A DNA stretch of 64,000 nucleotides, from assembly GCF_014397255.1 (NCBI RefSeq), contig NZ_CP060724.1, forward strand, positions 1,595,382-1,659,381, read 5' to 3'. The notes below the pieces were generated by a model. It was not told the DNA's origin. It ran no database searches and worked only from the letters and a program-made list of their open reading frames with translations. A program made the position numbers and the translations under genes. How positions within the stretch are numbered: the stretch's first letter is position 1; each line of letters opens with the position of its first letter. Shown here one piece after another: positions 26,052 through 36,223 of this stretch. This stretch comes from Weissella diestrammenae (GTDB lineage: Bacteria > Bacillota > Bacilli > Lactobacillales > Lactobacillaceae).

Positions 26052-27199
26052 CTACTCGAAAGCATCATTGAAAATGTAATATATCTGATTATCAATATTT
26101 ACTTTATTTATAAAATATCCATCTGCAGACTCGTAAGTACGTTCAATCAGTACTAGTTCGTCAATAAGGTTCAAACTGCCCGTCGTACCAATAACATCTA
26201 TTTGATCTGATCGATAAAAATAATGTTTCGCAAAAACATCGTCAATATTAATCTTAGGATTATATACGTTGAAATTTTTTTTAACCTTTTTATAAAGTGG
26301 CTCATTATCTTGAATTGTATGACTTATTTGATCCACTGCATATCCCCACGGAATTGTGTTGGTTATTGAATCAATAGATAGATCATTACTGGTTACAGAA
26401 CTATCTTTATTTATTCCGGAAATTGCCCATTCAGCAACAGACCTTGGTTTTTCCCACCCATGTGCAACTAACGCTAGCACCGCTGCGTCAATTAAAGTAG
26501 AAGTCACACCGACTGGATTCATTTCAACAGTCCATGTGGACATAAATTCATGCCCGAAATATGGTGGTTCACTCTCGCCCGCGTTATTCCCAACTCGTCC
26601 ACCACCTAGATGTGCAATGCCAATTGCATGTCCCATTTCATGTGCAGCTAGTGCTACCAGTTGATTATTTCTATTAGACTCAGATAGATTTTCCAAGTGA
26701 AAATTATCTGGATAACAAACAATCCCCTCACCATTATATGTCTGTCCCATCAGTGTAGTGCTACCCTCTATAGAAGGTAAATCATGTATTATTTCATCAC
26801 TTAAAGCTGGATCTACTACATATTTAATAATCTCAGCGCCAGCAATTGTATTCCATAGATTGGCAGCAGCTCTAACTACTTCTTCTGTTATTATTCTTGA
26901 TTGAGTATGAATTTGAAGAATGCCATCTTCTCCAAGAAATGTTTGAATTGGTCCACGCCCCCCATTTGCGTCGATCTGAACTAAGACGTGATCTGTAGCC
27001 ACAAGATCATAAGATGTATTTCCACTAAATTTGTCACCGTGTGTAATAGCAACTAATGCATCTAAATCTCGTTGATGACGGGAATCAAAAACGATTTCAC
27101 CGTTATCTCTTGCAAATCCAGGCGTATTTTGAAATTCTCCAATCCCCCCTGTCCAAACATATTCTTAAATTTAAGATCTAAGCTCATTAGAGTTTTCAT
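26052..27199 (-). pseudogene. Matrixin-like (metzincin) metalloprotease, broken by one frameshift
   Basis: With one more G in the six-base run at 27154-27159 (minus strand), ATG 27199 (AGGAAG upstream) opens a frame of about 382 residues: MKTLMSLDLKFKNMFGQGG then IGEFQNTPGFARDNGEIVFD. As it stands the frame restarts inside at 27002. AAHEMGHAIGIAH is the HExxHxxGxxH zinc motif, and EFMSTWTVEMNP could give the Met-turn, so it is a metzincin of the matrixin/astacin-like type. No signal peptide, membrane helix or sorting signal is visible even in the repaired frame, which is unusual for this class. The C-terminal 130 residues are not recognised. The O-acetyltransferase gene follows. Confidence 0.75.
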
Positions 27200-28157
27200 G
27201 CCACATTCTTCCTCGCCTTATTTAAAATTAACTACTCAATGCATTTAATATCTCATATTCTGCGTATAATTACAAATTTCCTATGATTAATGTATATTTT
27301 TTATATTTCTGATTGTTCTCCGCTGATAGACTAATAAGTTTGTCAATGTCGCAGTCAATTACAATCTTTGTTTCATACTGGCTGCAATATCATTTACGGC
27401 TTATATTCAAGGTTAATTTCTAGGCTTGTTTATCCAATCACTTTTTATAGATTATCTCACTTATTTTTCGGTGAATTTACATTACTTCTTAAGTTTCAAA
27501 GTTAGTCACAAGATGACGAATCTTCCATTTCACGAAAGGTTAATAATTATTCACTTACAAAAAATGGACTTTTTCAATCCGCAAAATGTAAGTATGCCCG
27601 TGTTTCTATGTCAATATGTTATTCATAAAATTTCAAAGATTCACTAGACAAACTACGCAAATAATGGTTCTCATTTGAATCAGTTAGTAGAGAAATTAGA
27701 ATCATTGACGAAATATATTGACATTTTTGACCCTCTATCGTGATTAATAAGGCAGCTGTTTTTGAAATCTGGCGAACTGTTCATACTTCCTATTTTCGAA
27801 CAAAGCATGGCTGATTGAAAACAAACGATAAATCCTGTAATTAACAAAACATTATCAAAAATAAGTTGAGTTATCACAACATTTACATACTTAAAAATTG
27901 AATAAAATTCTACAATCCTATCTTCGTCATTTGCTGAGAAATACTTCAATATTTTTTTCACAACATTCTTTTCACCTACTCTACAGAATTGAAAAGCACT
28001 TATCCTTCCTGCTTTTTTTAATCTGGCATAGAGTCGATCTTAAATTTCAAAATATTTACTTTTGGAATATTCTGACTTGACTTATCTTCAGGTTATATAG
28101 TTCTTTTGTACTGAGCAATCCACTGAAGATCTAATATATATTCGTCGAACGAACTTA
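27200..28157. other. AT-rich gap without a supported gene
   Basis: About 1 kb with no recognisable gene. A 93-codon minus-strand frame at 27680-27961 starts with a GTG after AGGTG and has two hydrophobic stretches; it may be the remains of a small membrane protein. A 73-codon plus-strand frame (27426-27647) has no ribosome site. Base composition is low in GC compared with the genes on both sides, which suits decayed DNA. Confidence 0.5.
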
Positions 28158-28194
28158 AAAATCGCACTAAACAGATCACTATTCAGCGCGATTT
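28158..28194 (-). terminator. Probable terminator of the GPH-GH3-GH43 operon
   Basis: AAATCGC/GCGATTT arms enclose an imperfect inner stem, with TTTTTAAG after it on the minus strand. It lies just after the GH43 stop codon at 28228. Confidence 0.65.
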
Positions 28195-28227
28195 CATTAC
28201 GATGTATAAAGTCATAAAATTTAACAG

Positions 28228-29697
28228 TTAACGTATTTCAAAGCCTCTAAAATCAATGGACCCACTTCCTTCATATCGGAAAAACAGCGGAACTATACCG
28301 GTTAATTCAGTTGTAATTTCTGCTTTTACTGACGTCCAATCAACGCTTGGAGAAATTTCGATCTCAGCAAATTCAAACCTAGATTGCTCCTCCGTTTGTA
28401 CAATCATTTTCCCTTCTCCGGTACCACGTATTTCAATATTTATTTCTCTTGGTGATTTAAGTTCAAAATATTTAAATCCCGCTACTGAGCCACTACTCAT
28501 ATTCGCGATATATTGATCAGGATCCTTCTCCCGATCAATACCACTCTGCGTAATTTTTGGATGATTGTTTTGATTTTTTGATATCATTAAATCAAAAATT
28601 TTCATTGCACCACTTCTATTCCATAAATTACAAGCAATTCCGGCACTATAATATCCTGTTCCGACCAGTGGACCATCATTCAAGCCACAGCTAGTCATTT
28701 CAACCATATTAAAGGAGCCATCTGCATTACGCTCAATCTTCTCAGCAACCCCTTGTCGTGAATATTCCGTATATCCTGTCTGACGATGCCCAAAAATGTA
28801 ATAACTATCTTTAATTTTCACCAGCGATCCATGATTATTACCACCATATGCCTTTGCCACGTCGTTCCCATGATATCCAATATCCATATTAGAATGTAAT
28901 ACCCCACCAAAAACGAATCCATGATCTGGGTAATCACTTACAGCATATGCCAACTCATGATTCGAAGTAGTGGAATAGATTAAATAATATCGATTATCAA
29001 ACTTACGAATAGAACTAGCTTCAAAAAAATCATGTCCCTCAAAACTCGTTCCGCGACTATTTTCCCATCCTGGAATTAATTTTTTAGGTTTAGAAATAAT
29101 CGTCTTCATATCATTGCCCAATTCAACAACGTCACTTCCCATTCCGCTAAAAATAAATTTAATTTCTGAAAAATGCTCCGTGACGTAATTAATAAAATCA
29201 GCTTTTGGTGAAAATCCAGTATATAACCAAATCCTTTTATCATCATCAATAAAGATACCCGGATCAAATTGATATGCATCTCCCTTTTTTTTTCCTAATG
29301 GGACACCATCTGGATGAGAAACTGTACCATAATATTCATACTTTCCCGCTGGTGTATCACAAACTGCGATAGAAACCTGGCTAACGAATTCATCAAATCC
29401 GTAATATAGATAAAATCGCCCATCTTCACCTTGTATCACATCAGGAGCATACATTTTATATTTTCCGTCTTTATTTATTGGATCTTGCTCTTTGTGATAA
29501 ATATATCCTTCAAAATTCCATTCTGTCAGATCGTCAATTGGGGTCGAATAACAAACATAATCATTCCAGCAATATGCCTCACCATCAAATTTATCGTGAC
29601 TGCCAAATATATATAGACGATCCCCAAAAACACGTGGTTCTCCATCAGGTACGTACTCATATAGGGGTAAATAGGGATTAAAAACTTGTTTTTTCAA
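28228..29697 (-). CDS. Glycoside hydrolase family 43 enzyme
   Basis: A 489-residue enzyme, without a signal peptide, for short arabino- or xylo-oligosaccharides. The five-bladed propeller (about 8-330) begins NPYLPLYEYVPDGEPRVFGDRLYIFGSHD, with PDGEPR holding a catalytic-site Asp region. YKMYAPDVIQGEDGRFYLYY has the pKa-modulating Asp, and SSIRKFDNRYYLIYS follows the likely acid Glu (FFEASS). A C-terminal beta-sandwich (about 345-489) resembles a CBM6-like domain. A TTG at 29697 with GAGGAA about nine bases earlier is the best start; the frame goes back to 29718 without one. It is third in the operon after GPH and GH3. Confidence 0.9.
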   Translation of the reverse strand: MKKQVFNPYLPLYEYVPDGEPRVFGDRLYIFGSHDKFDGEAYCWNDYVCYSTPIDDLTEWNFEGYIYHKEQDPINKDGKYKMYAPDVIQGEDGRFYLYYGFDEFVSQVSIAVCDTPAGKYEYYGTVSHPDGVPLGKKKGDAYQFDPGIFIDDDKRIWLYTGFSPKADFINYVTEHFSEIKFIFSGMGSDVVELGNDMKTIISKPKKLIPGWENSRGTSFEGHDFFEASSIRKFDNRYYLIYSTTSNHELAYAVSDYPDHGFVFGGVLHSNMDIGYHGNDVAKAYGGNNHGSLVKIKDSYYIFGHRQTGYTEYSRQGVAEKIERNADGSFNMVEMTSCGLNDGPLVGTGYYSAGIACNLWNRSGAMKIFDLMISKNQNNHPKITQSGIDREKDPDQYIANMSSGSVAGFKYFELKSPREINIEIRGTGEGKMIVQTEEQSRFEFAEIEISPSVDWTSVKAEITTELTGIVPLFFRYEGSGSIDFRGFEIR

Positions 29698-29733
29698 AAA
29701 AATTTCCTCTTTCTTCAAAATATACTTTAATTT

Positions 29734-31829
29734 TTATCTTGTCTTTCGAAGAGTAAGTGGGGTTACTCCTGTTAAATATTGGCTACGTGCATCTGGTTGT
29801 GAAGTTGATACATAAAATTGATATTCTCCCAAAACTAATTTACGTTTACCATCAAAATCAACAAGAGTAAACGTATTCTTATCTAATTCCACATCAACAT
29901 CTTTAGATTCACCTTTATTCAAATGAACACGTGAGTAGCCTACTAAACGAGTATTCTTCACCTCTAATTCTGAGGACAAATGTTTAACATAAATTTGTAC
30001 AATATCATCTGTATCATATTCGCCAACATTTTCGATGCGAACTTTCATCAAATTATCAATCAATTCTGCATTCACAATTTCCATCTTTGAATATGTTAAC
30101 CCATATCCAAATGGAAATAGTGCGGACTTCTCGATGTATCGATACGTGCGATTTTTCATTGAGTAATCTGTGATCTCTGGCAACTCATCTGTTGTTTGAT
30201 AGAATGTTATTGGTAATTTTCCACTCGGACTTACTTTTCCGAATAAAATATCTGCAACAGCGTGCCCCCTTGAGCACCTGGATACCAATTCATCATAATA
30301 GCTTTTAAATTATCATTTTCTTCAGCGCCATTAAAAGTTAGGGCACTTCCTGCATTGATTAGCAGAATTGTTGGTTTGTTTAATTTCAATATCTCATCCA
30401 TCAGATGTTGCTGTAATCCTGGTAATTCCAACGTCTCTTTATCACCAGCACCGTATGCATTTCCTGCGTCTCCATTTTCGCCCTCAAGAGTGGCATCTAG
30501 TCCAAGTGATAGAATGACAACATCACTCATCGTCGCAATTTTTAATGCCTCACTTAATCTATCATCTTCTCTTGCCACCTCCTCAACTTTCATCTTATTC
30601 AAATGGCAGCCCTGAGCATAATATATCTTTACTGCTGATCCAACCTCATCTTGAATACCTTCTAAAATCGTTGTATAACGCGATGCCGTTCCCTGATAGT
30701 TTCCTTCCAATGCTACTCGACTATTAGCATTTGGTCCAATAACGGCGATTTTATTTATTGCTGATTTATCTAACGGTAATCCCTGTTCATTTTTTAATAA
30801 AACACAACTTTTGAGTGCAGCATCATAGGCGATTTTTTTATTCTTTAGACTCTCGACTTCCTCATAATCGATGTGGTCGAATTCGCAATCCGAAGAAAAC
30901 ATTCCAAGTTTATAGCGTGTTGTAAAAAGATTAACTGCTGCCCTTGTAATTGCATCTTCAGTAATTATTCCTCGTTCAAGAGACTGATACAAAGCTTTAA
31001 CCATCACACCATTCACTAAATCAACACCCATATTGACACCCGCTGCAATGCCTTCAGGTTGATCTTTAGTATAGTGTTGTTCCATAGTTAAATTTTCTAG
31101 TCCTAGGAAATCACTAGTAATGTGGCCTTTAAATTGCCATTGTTGACGTAAGATATTAAATAATTCTTCATTCAAGGTTGCTGGTACGCCGTTAACAAAA
31201 TTTAATGCGGTCATAACCGATTCAACATCAGCTTCAGTCACGCAGGCCTCGAATGCTGGTAGATATGTTTCTTGCAAATCTTTTTCATTTACGATTGCAT
31301 TTACCATCAATCGTCCATCTTCGGGACCAGAATGCACAGCGAAATGTTTAGCACAAGCAGCTGTCTTTAAATATTTTCCGTCACCTTGCATGGCCTTAAT
31401 CAAGGGTACTGCCGTACTCGCAGTTAAATAAGGATCCTCACCAAATGTTTCATGTCCCCGTCCCCATCGTGGATCTCGAAAAATATTAACATTTGGCGAC
31501 CACAACGTCAGTCCTTTATATACGTCGATGTCTCCAAACTCTTGCGCTGCATTGTACTTAGCACGCGCCTCTGTTGAAATGACTTCACCTATGTTTGACA
31601 TCATTTTTTTATCAAACATCGCTGCTAATCCAATTGCTTGAGGAAATACTGTTGCGACACCCCCACGAGCGACACCATGCAGTGCTTCACTCCAGTAAAC
31701 ATATTTTGGAACGTTTAGTCTATCTATCTCTGGTGCGACAACGCCTAATTGTAGGACCTTTTCCTCAAGAGTCATTTTCGCTACTAATTTTTGCGCTTGT
31801 TCCCTAGCATTTTTTTCTCTTACATTCAT
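29734..31829 (-). pseudogene. Glycoside hydrolase family 3 enzyme, split by one frameshift
   Basis: Two frames (31829 to about 30265, then to 29734) make one protein of about 698 residues if the five-base G run at 30265-30269 (minus strand) had six: the joint becomes [26 protein letters not shown]. The N-terminal TIM barrel has KHFAVHSGPEDGR and the nucleophile region GHITSDFLGLENL. The alpha/beta sandwich carries LSLGLDATLEGENGDAG, and a C-terminal fibronectin-like domain follows. These are typical of beta-xylosidases or beta-glucosidases. There is no signal peptide, so it acts on imported oligosaccharide. It lies between the GPH symporter and GH43 genes. Confidence 0.85.
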
Positions 31830-31972
31830 GTTAAACTTCCATTTCCTAATTTTTTGTCTAGATAAATTTTATCTGACTACCAAACTAATTACTTGAAATT
31901 TAAACCTGTACCTTCAATGACATTAATAACAGTTCAAATTGAGTGATTTCTAGAAACAAAATTTACTTGCAG

Positions 31973-33352
31973 TTAGTCCTTTTTTTCGTTACGCACCTCA
32001 AGATCATTCATTATTTGAGGATAAATCTTATCTAAATTGTAAAAGTATAGAATCACAATTTGCATCACACTAAATGCCATAGGAAGCCAAATATACAAAA
32101 ACTTAATTCCCTGTATTGCTCTGTCTGTCTGAACACTTGTTCCACTTTTGTATCCGAAATATGCAAGTCCCCATCCTACAATCGCCGTAGCTAATCCGGC
32201 ACCAACCTTCAATCCAAAGCTAGAGGCACTAAAAATCAATCCTTCAGTTCGAACTCCTGATTTCCATTCTCCATATTCTACCGTATCAGACAAAAATGCA
32301 AAGGACCCAGCGCCCAACATTCCACCACCAACTCCTAAGATAACGCTAGAAACAAGGATCACTATTGGGCTTGTCAGATCAATAAGCATCGTAAGTCGAC
32401 CGATAACTGCAATTGCGGATCCAGCCATAACTACATTACGTTTTCCAAAACGCTTTACAAGAGGTGCGCATACAACTGCAAGGACTAGAACACTTGGAAT
32501 TCGTGATGCAATCGAAATTGCACCAATAAATTCTGCATTTTTCATTACATAAGTTGTGAAGTATAGCGCGACACTTCCGCTGACCCCTAAGTTTAAGAAT
32601 GCAATAATAAGAAGGGTTGTGATTAGAATCCAATATTTATTTGAAAATAAAGCTTTAACTCCAACTTTAAGAGGTACTGCTTCCTTATTTTTAGTTGCTT
32701 CTGTAACTCTTTCAGTACTGGAAAAAAATGTCCAAAAATACAAAATCATTGCGATAATGCCAAAAATTGCAAAAGTAATCAGCCACCCATTTTTACCATT
32801 CCCAAATGCCTTAACCATTGGCAGAGTAATTGTCAATACAACCAAACTAGCAATCGTTGAAGCAATGGTTCCAATAATATTTAAAAGAGCACGTTCATAT
32901 TGACTTTTTGTTACTAAAGCAATCAACGTTGAAGACGGAATTGCGATTGCTGTGTACATCAAATTAACGAGCACATAAGTAATTGTTACATAAATGAACG
33001 TACCTGAGACACTTAAATCCGGAATTGCAAATAGCATGATAAAACTTAATCCAAACGGAATTGCCAACCACTTTATCCATGGCCTAGCCTTTCCATACTT
33101 AGTCTTAGTCTTATCGACTAAAATCCCCATCACAATATCTGCACCGCCATCTAATATTCGAACAAACAACATCATTGTTCCTAACGCTACAGCTTCCACA
33201 CCAATTACATCAGTATAAAAAAACAATATATAGGACGTTAAAGCTGTCCACAATAAGTTTCCACCGAACCCTGAGGCACTTAGACCTAAACGTTCTGTCC
33301 AGGATAAAGAAACTTCCAGGCTCGTTTTTTGTTGTTCACTGTTGTTCACCAT
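31973..33352 (-). CDS. GPH-family sugar:cation symporter
   Basis: A 459-residue MFS protein with 12 membrane helices. SWTERLGLSASGFGGNLLWTALTSYILFFYTDV and VDKTKTKYGKARPWIKW are GPH hallmarks (compare XylP/XynB). ATG 33352 is preceded by GAGGAA; a TTG three codons earlier sits too close to it. It is first in the operon with GH3 and GH43 and probably imports xylo- or arabino-oligosaccharides. There is no EIIA-like C-terminal domain. It is a relative of the partial symporter at 1-414. Confidence 0.92.
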   Translation of the reverse strand: MVNNSEQQKTSLEVSLSWTERLGLSASGFGGNLLWTALTSYILFFYTDVIGVEAVALGTMMLFVRILDGGADIVMGILVDKTKTKYGKARPWIKWLAIPFGLSFIMLFAIPDLSVSGTFIYVTITYVLVNLMYTAIAIPSSTLIALVTKSQYERALLNIIGTIASTIASLVVLTITLPMVKAFGNGKNGWLITFAIFGIIAMILYFWTFFSSTERVTEATKNKEAVPLKVGVKALFSNKYWILITTLLIIAFLNLGVSGSVALYFTTYVMKNAEFIGAISIASRIPSVLVLAVVCAPLVKRFGKRNVVMAGSAIAVIGRLTMLIDLTSPIVILVSSVILGVGGGMLGAGSFAFLSDTVEYGEWKSGVRTEGLIFSASSFGLKVGAGLATAIVGWGLAYFGYKSGTSVQTDRAIQGIKFLYIWLPMAFSVMQIVILYFYNLDKIYPQIMNDLEVRNEKKD

Positions 33353-33403
33353 AATACTCAATTCCTCATCTGTAAAATATTTTCAATGAAACGGCTCAAA
33401 ACC

Positions 33404-33422
33404 TGTAAGCGCTTTCATTGTA
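33404..33422 (-). promoter_or_regulatory. Perfect cre site downstream of a -10 box
   Basis: TGAAAGCGCTTACA (33404-33417, minus strand) fits the cre consensus fully and is almost palindromic. TACAAT (33417-33422) directly precedes it and could be the -10 box, so CcpA bound here would block transcription of the GPH-GH3-GH43 operon. Confidence 0.82.
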
Positions 33423-33930
33423 TTTATATTTTATCATTGATTTTCGAAAAAAAAATACCTTCATTAGGATAAAATAGTCCCTTAAAAACACAGTCTACTA
33501 CTATATCAATTTTTTAATTAGTTGATTTATGTACAGGTCAAATGCGACTCCATTAAATAGACTGAATTTTGAACAATAATAATCGACATCTCATTTTTGA
33601 TTGTCGTCATTTACGTCGAGTTTTTTGCTCACTATTTTTTACCTATCGCGCTACTTAATAAAAATGAGTTTAGGTCACTTGATTACCTCACTTCTATACG
33701 AAACAAAAGATTTTAAGTCAGTAGACATGTAAATACATTTTTATGGGGGATTTTACTTTTCAAAAAAATATAAACATTAATTATGCAGAATTTTGATTTG
33801 ATTACATTGATGTTGACCTGTATTAAAAGAATATCTTAAAGCAAGATATTCTCCACAACGTCGTATTCAAATCTCATAAGATTGTTGTTTTCAACTCTAT
33901 CAATTTCTGTGTAAATCATTGTAACAAAAA
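33423..33930. other. Gap without a gene
   Basis: No supported ORF or RNA gene. A perfect 10-bp hairpin, AGAATATCTT/AAGATATTCT (33828-33852), has no T run and no evident partner. The region is very AT-rich, which suits the promoter area of the GPH operon. Confidence 0.5.
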
Positions 33931-33955
33931 ACGACTAATTAATAATAATTAGCCG
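33931..33955 (-). terminator. Terminator of the GNAT gene
   Basis: CGGCTAATTATT/AATTAGTCG stem on the minus strand followed by TTTTTTG, just after the stop codon at 33984. Confidence 0.85.
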
Positions 33956-33983
33956 TGTTAGAGACATTTAGTTGTTATTCATT

Positions 33984-34571
33984 TTACTGTATTTGTCGCT
34001 GCATATGCGTATAGTGATGCACACCAATGTATAAGTCGCCGACGGGTTGAAAACCAACTCGCTCATATAACTTTTGGGCTTTTGGATTGGCATCGTCTAC
34101 ATTTAGGCCAACGACCGTTGCACCAGCTGCCTTGGCATATTGATCAACCGCAGCCAATAAGCGCGAACCAACGCCCATTCCCCGTGCAGCAGTGTTAACT
34201 GCAATTGAATCCAAATACCATTCGTTTGGATAAACTTCAGAATCGGGGAATACTAATTCATGATATTGATATTTTTCAGCCAATACTTTTTGGAATTCAG
34301 TATCTAATATTGGTTCTTCTGCTGCTAGATAGCCAAACAAAACGCCTAAAACTTGATTGTCGTTATCTTTTGCTACAATGCCTCTTGAATAGTGATATCG
34401 ACTTTTTGAATCAGTTAAAGTTGCTAAATACACCGCATCTAAAACTGCTTCAGGCGACAAGGTTTGATAAACCGTTAACGCCATATCCGAAAAGATAATT
34501 TGTTCTAGCTGTAACATATCAAGTTGATCTTCTGCTTGAGCCGCAACAATTCGAATGTCTGATTGTTTCAT
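33984..34571 (-). CDS. GNAT-family N-acetyltransferase
   Basis: A 195-residue acetyltransferase. WYLDSIAVNTAARGMGVGSRLLAAVDQYAKAAG contains the acetyl-CoA-binding R/Q-x-x-G-x-G/A motif A, and LNVDDANPKAQKLYERVGFQPVG is motif B. It is a single gene. The acceptor (amine, peptide or antibiotic) cannot be predicted. A structured RNA with its own terminator lies 78 bases upstream. Confidence 0.92.
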   Translation of the reverse strand: MKQSDIRIVAAQAEDQLDMLQLEQIIFSDMALTVYQTLSPEAVLDAVYLATLTDSKSRYHYSRGIVAKDNDNQVLGVLFGYLAAEEPILDTEFQKVLAEKYQYHELVFPDSEVYPNEWYLDSIAVNTAARGMGVGSRLLAAVDQYAKAAGATVVGLNVDDANPKAQKLYERVGFQPVGDLYIGVHHYTHMQRQIQ

Positions 34572-34635
34572 AATCTGCTCCCTTCATTAAATAAAAATTT
34601 CATTGTATTATTTTTACATATTATGTCATATAAAT

Positions 34636-34838
34636 TATAAAAAGAAAAGTGACTCAAGGTTCGCCGCCTTGAGTCACTTCGAGCCTTAACAATTACTTGC
34701 TAAGTCATCACTTTCGATGGTTGTCACCACCTACCAGATCATATCGCCCTTGTTTCCTATACAAGGGCGATACGATTGGTCAATTGATTTAATCTATCCA
34801 AAACGTATCACCCCCTTTCCTAGATTACTAACATTATA
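34636..34838 (-). ncRNA. Compact structured RNA; possible type I toxin-antitoxin locus
   Basis: On the minus strand a TATAAT box (34833-34838) is followed by the strong ribosome site AAAGGGGGTGAT and a TTG-started 14-codon frame (34757-34801), which ends inside a perfect hairpin, TCGCCCTTGT/ACAAGGGCGA (34744-34770). About 70 bases later an 11-bp terminator stem, GTGACTCAAGG/CCTTGAGTCAC (34649-34677), ends with TTTTCTTTTT. A very strong SD on a tiny frame, heavy folding and a terminator are typical of Fst/holin-like type I toxin loci of lactic acid bacteria. The peptide itself (LDRLNQLTNRIALV) is not clearly toxic, so the locus may be decayed or the RNA itself may be the product. Confidence 0.5.
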
Positions 34839-34906
34839 CCGCGAATATGAATTAATTCCTATTGCTTACTTCGCATATCATTATCGTGGCATCAAAACTA
34901 AATAAA

Positions 34907-35383
34907 TTATTTTGATTGCGCTTCTGATGCCATCAATCTTAATTTCCCATGACAAAGGCCACAACGATAGCGATTAACATTGATATAACGTTGCCGTCTA
35001 ATCGCATGCCCATTGATGCATGTATAAAGATGATAATTTCGCTGAGATTGTTGCTTTTGTAATCGATAAGATGTAGCTGGTGCATACCGTAAAGCACCAA
35101 CTCGTTTCAATTCCTTCTTAAATGCAATATCCCGGTGTTGATAGGGTAAGCCCGATATATGTTGATGATAATGAATCAATTCATGCTTAATAATACCGAT
35201 TAGTACTGCCTGTCCATGTTCTATTAACATCAACGGATTAATTTCAATATTATGAGAAGCTAAGACGTAACGACCACCTGTTGTTTTCAATCTGTGATTG
35301 AATAAGGCTTGATGCTCAAAAGAACGACTAAACCACTTTTGTGAGATTTGTCGTACTAATTGTTGTAATTCGTCATCAGTCAC
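34907..35383 (-). CDS. SprT-like zinc metalloprotein
   Basis: A 158-residue protein. IGIIKHELIHYHQH (about 60-73) is the HExxH zinc motif with a third His, and the C-terminus has a CxxG/CxxC zinc-ribbon-like region (YTCINGHAIRRQR ... YRCGLCHGKL). These define the SprT family related to SPRTN DNA-protein crosslink proteases. In lactic acid bacteria the SprT-like protein has no proven role. It is a single gene. Confidence 0.92.
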   Translation of the reverse strand: MTDDELQQLVRQISQKWFSRSFEHQALFNHRLKTTGGRYVLASHNIEINPLMLIEHGQAVLIGIIKHELIHYHQHISGLPYQHRDIAFKKELKRVGALRYAPATSYRLQKQQSQRNYHLYTCINGHAIRRQRYINVNRYRCGLCHGKLRLMASEAQSK

Positions 35384-35424
35384 TTCAATTCTCCTACAAT
35401 TTAAAACGATTCAAATAGCGCATT

Positions 35425-35958
35425 TTAATTAGTGTAAACTAACTGCTTAATTAATTTACCATTACTATCAACAATATTAATCGTCATTTTTGGATTATTT
35501 GTACCGGCATCGGCCATTGATGACACAATTTTCTTTGCCATTTGTTTGACCTGATCGCCATTTGCTGATAATAACATATTGACTGTTGTCGTATTCAATT
35601 TATCCGTTGCAATCGTATAAATAATGCCATTTTCACTAGTAGATGCTTCTGCAGACGAGATGCTTTGTTTAGAGCGAGCAACTAGCCCTGATTCATTCTC
35701 ATTTAAACGCGTTGCAATTTGTTCAGGCGTACTGGCTGCCAATTTCAATTTTGAAATTGTACCTGCAGTAGTCTTAGTTGTTGTTGCGGGTGCCATTGCC
35801 GAGACTAGCTTGGCCGCCTGTTGGTCCACTACATACCGTTCAAGCTGTAACGCACCAAAAGCCACAATGGCGATGGTTATCAGCACCCCGATAAACACTT
35901 TGACACGTCGCTTTCCTTTACTTTTAGGATTTGCGTGTCGTTCACTACGATTTTTCAT
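35425..35958 (-). CDS. Uncharacterised membrane-anchored protein
   Basis: Not recognised. The protein has 177 residues. A strongly basic N-terminus (MKNRSERHANPKSKGKRRVK) is followed by one membrane helix (about 22-41) and an extracytoplasmic Ala/Thr/Ser-rich domain, so it is a type II membrane protein. ATG 35958 follows GGGAG; the longer frame from 35991 lacks a site. The mature part might be a small lipoprotein-like sensor, but no motif supports a role. Confidence 0.75.
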   Translation of the reverse strand: MKNRSERHANPKSKGKRRVKVFIGVLITIAIVAFGALQLERYVVDQQAAKLVSAMAPATTTKTTAGTISKLKLAASTPEQIATRLNENESGLVARSKQSISSAEASTSENGIIYTIATDKLNTTTVNMLLSANGDQVKQMAKKIVSSMADAGTNNPKMTINIVDSNGKLIKQLVYTN

Positions 35959-36161
35959 CTGCTTAGAATCTCCCAATTTTGTAATAATCATTATATTTTT
36001 ATAGACTAATTATTCGCCGAATTAATGTCTAACCCTTCTTAATGCAGAATTAGCGGTGCCCTCATATTTGATGAGCAGTACTAATTATAACATGCACGAT
36101 TATTAGTCACCTTAAACGGATGATAAACCATGCGGCGTAACACGAACAATTGATAAAACAT

Positions 36162-36191
36162 TTGACAGGTCTTGTTTTGAATTGGTAAGAT
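36162..36191 (+). promoter_or_regulatory. Promoter of pyrD
   Basis: TTGACA (36162-36167), an 18-base spacer and TAAGAT (36186-36191), 33 bases before the pyrD ATG. No PyrR-binding anti-antiterminator is visible in the short leader. Confidence 0.65.
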
Positions 36192-36223
36192 AGTCAAAAT
36201 CTGTAAAAGAGGTTGCATACAAT

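Noticed and set aside
27426-27647. 73-codon plus-strand ORF rich in Phe and Ile
   Set aside because: No ribosome site, no family resemblance, and composition like AT-rich non-coding DNA.
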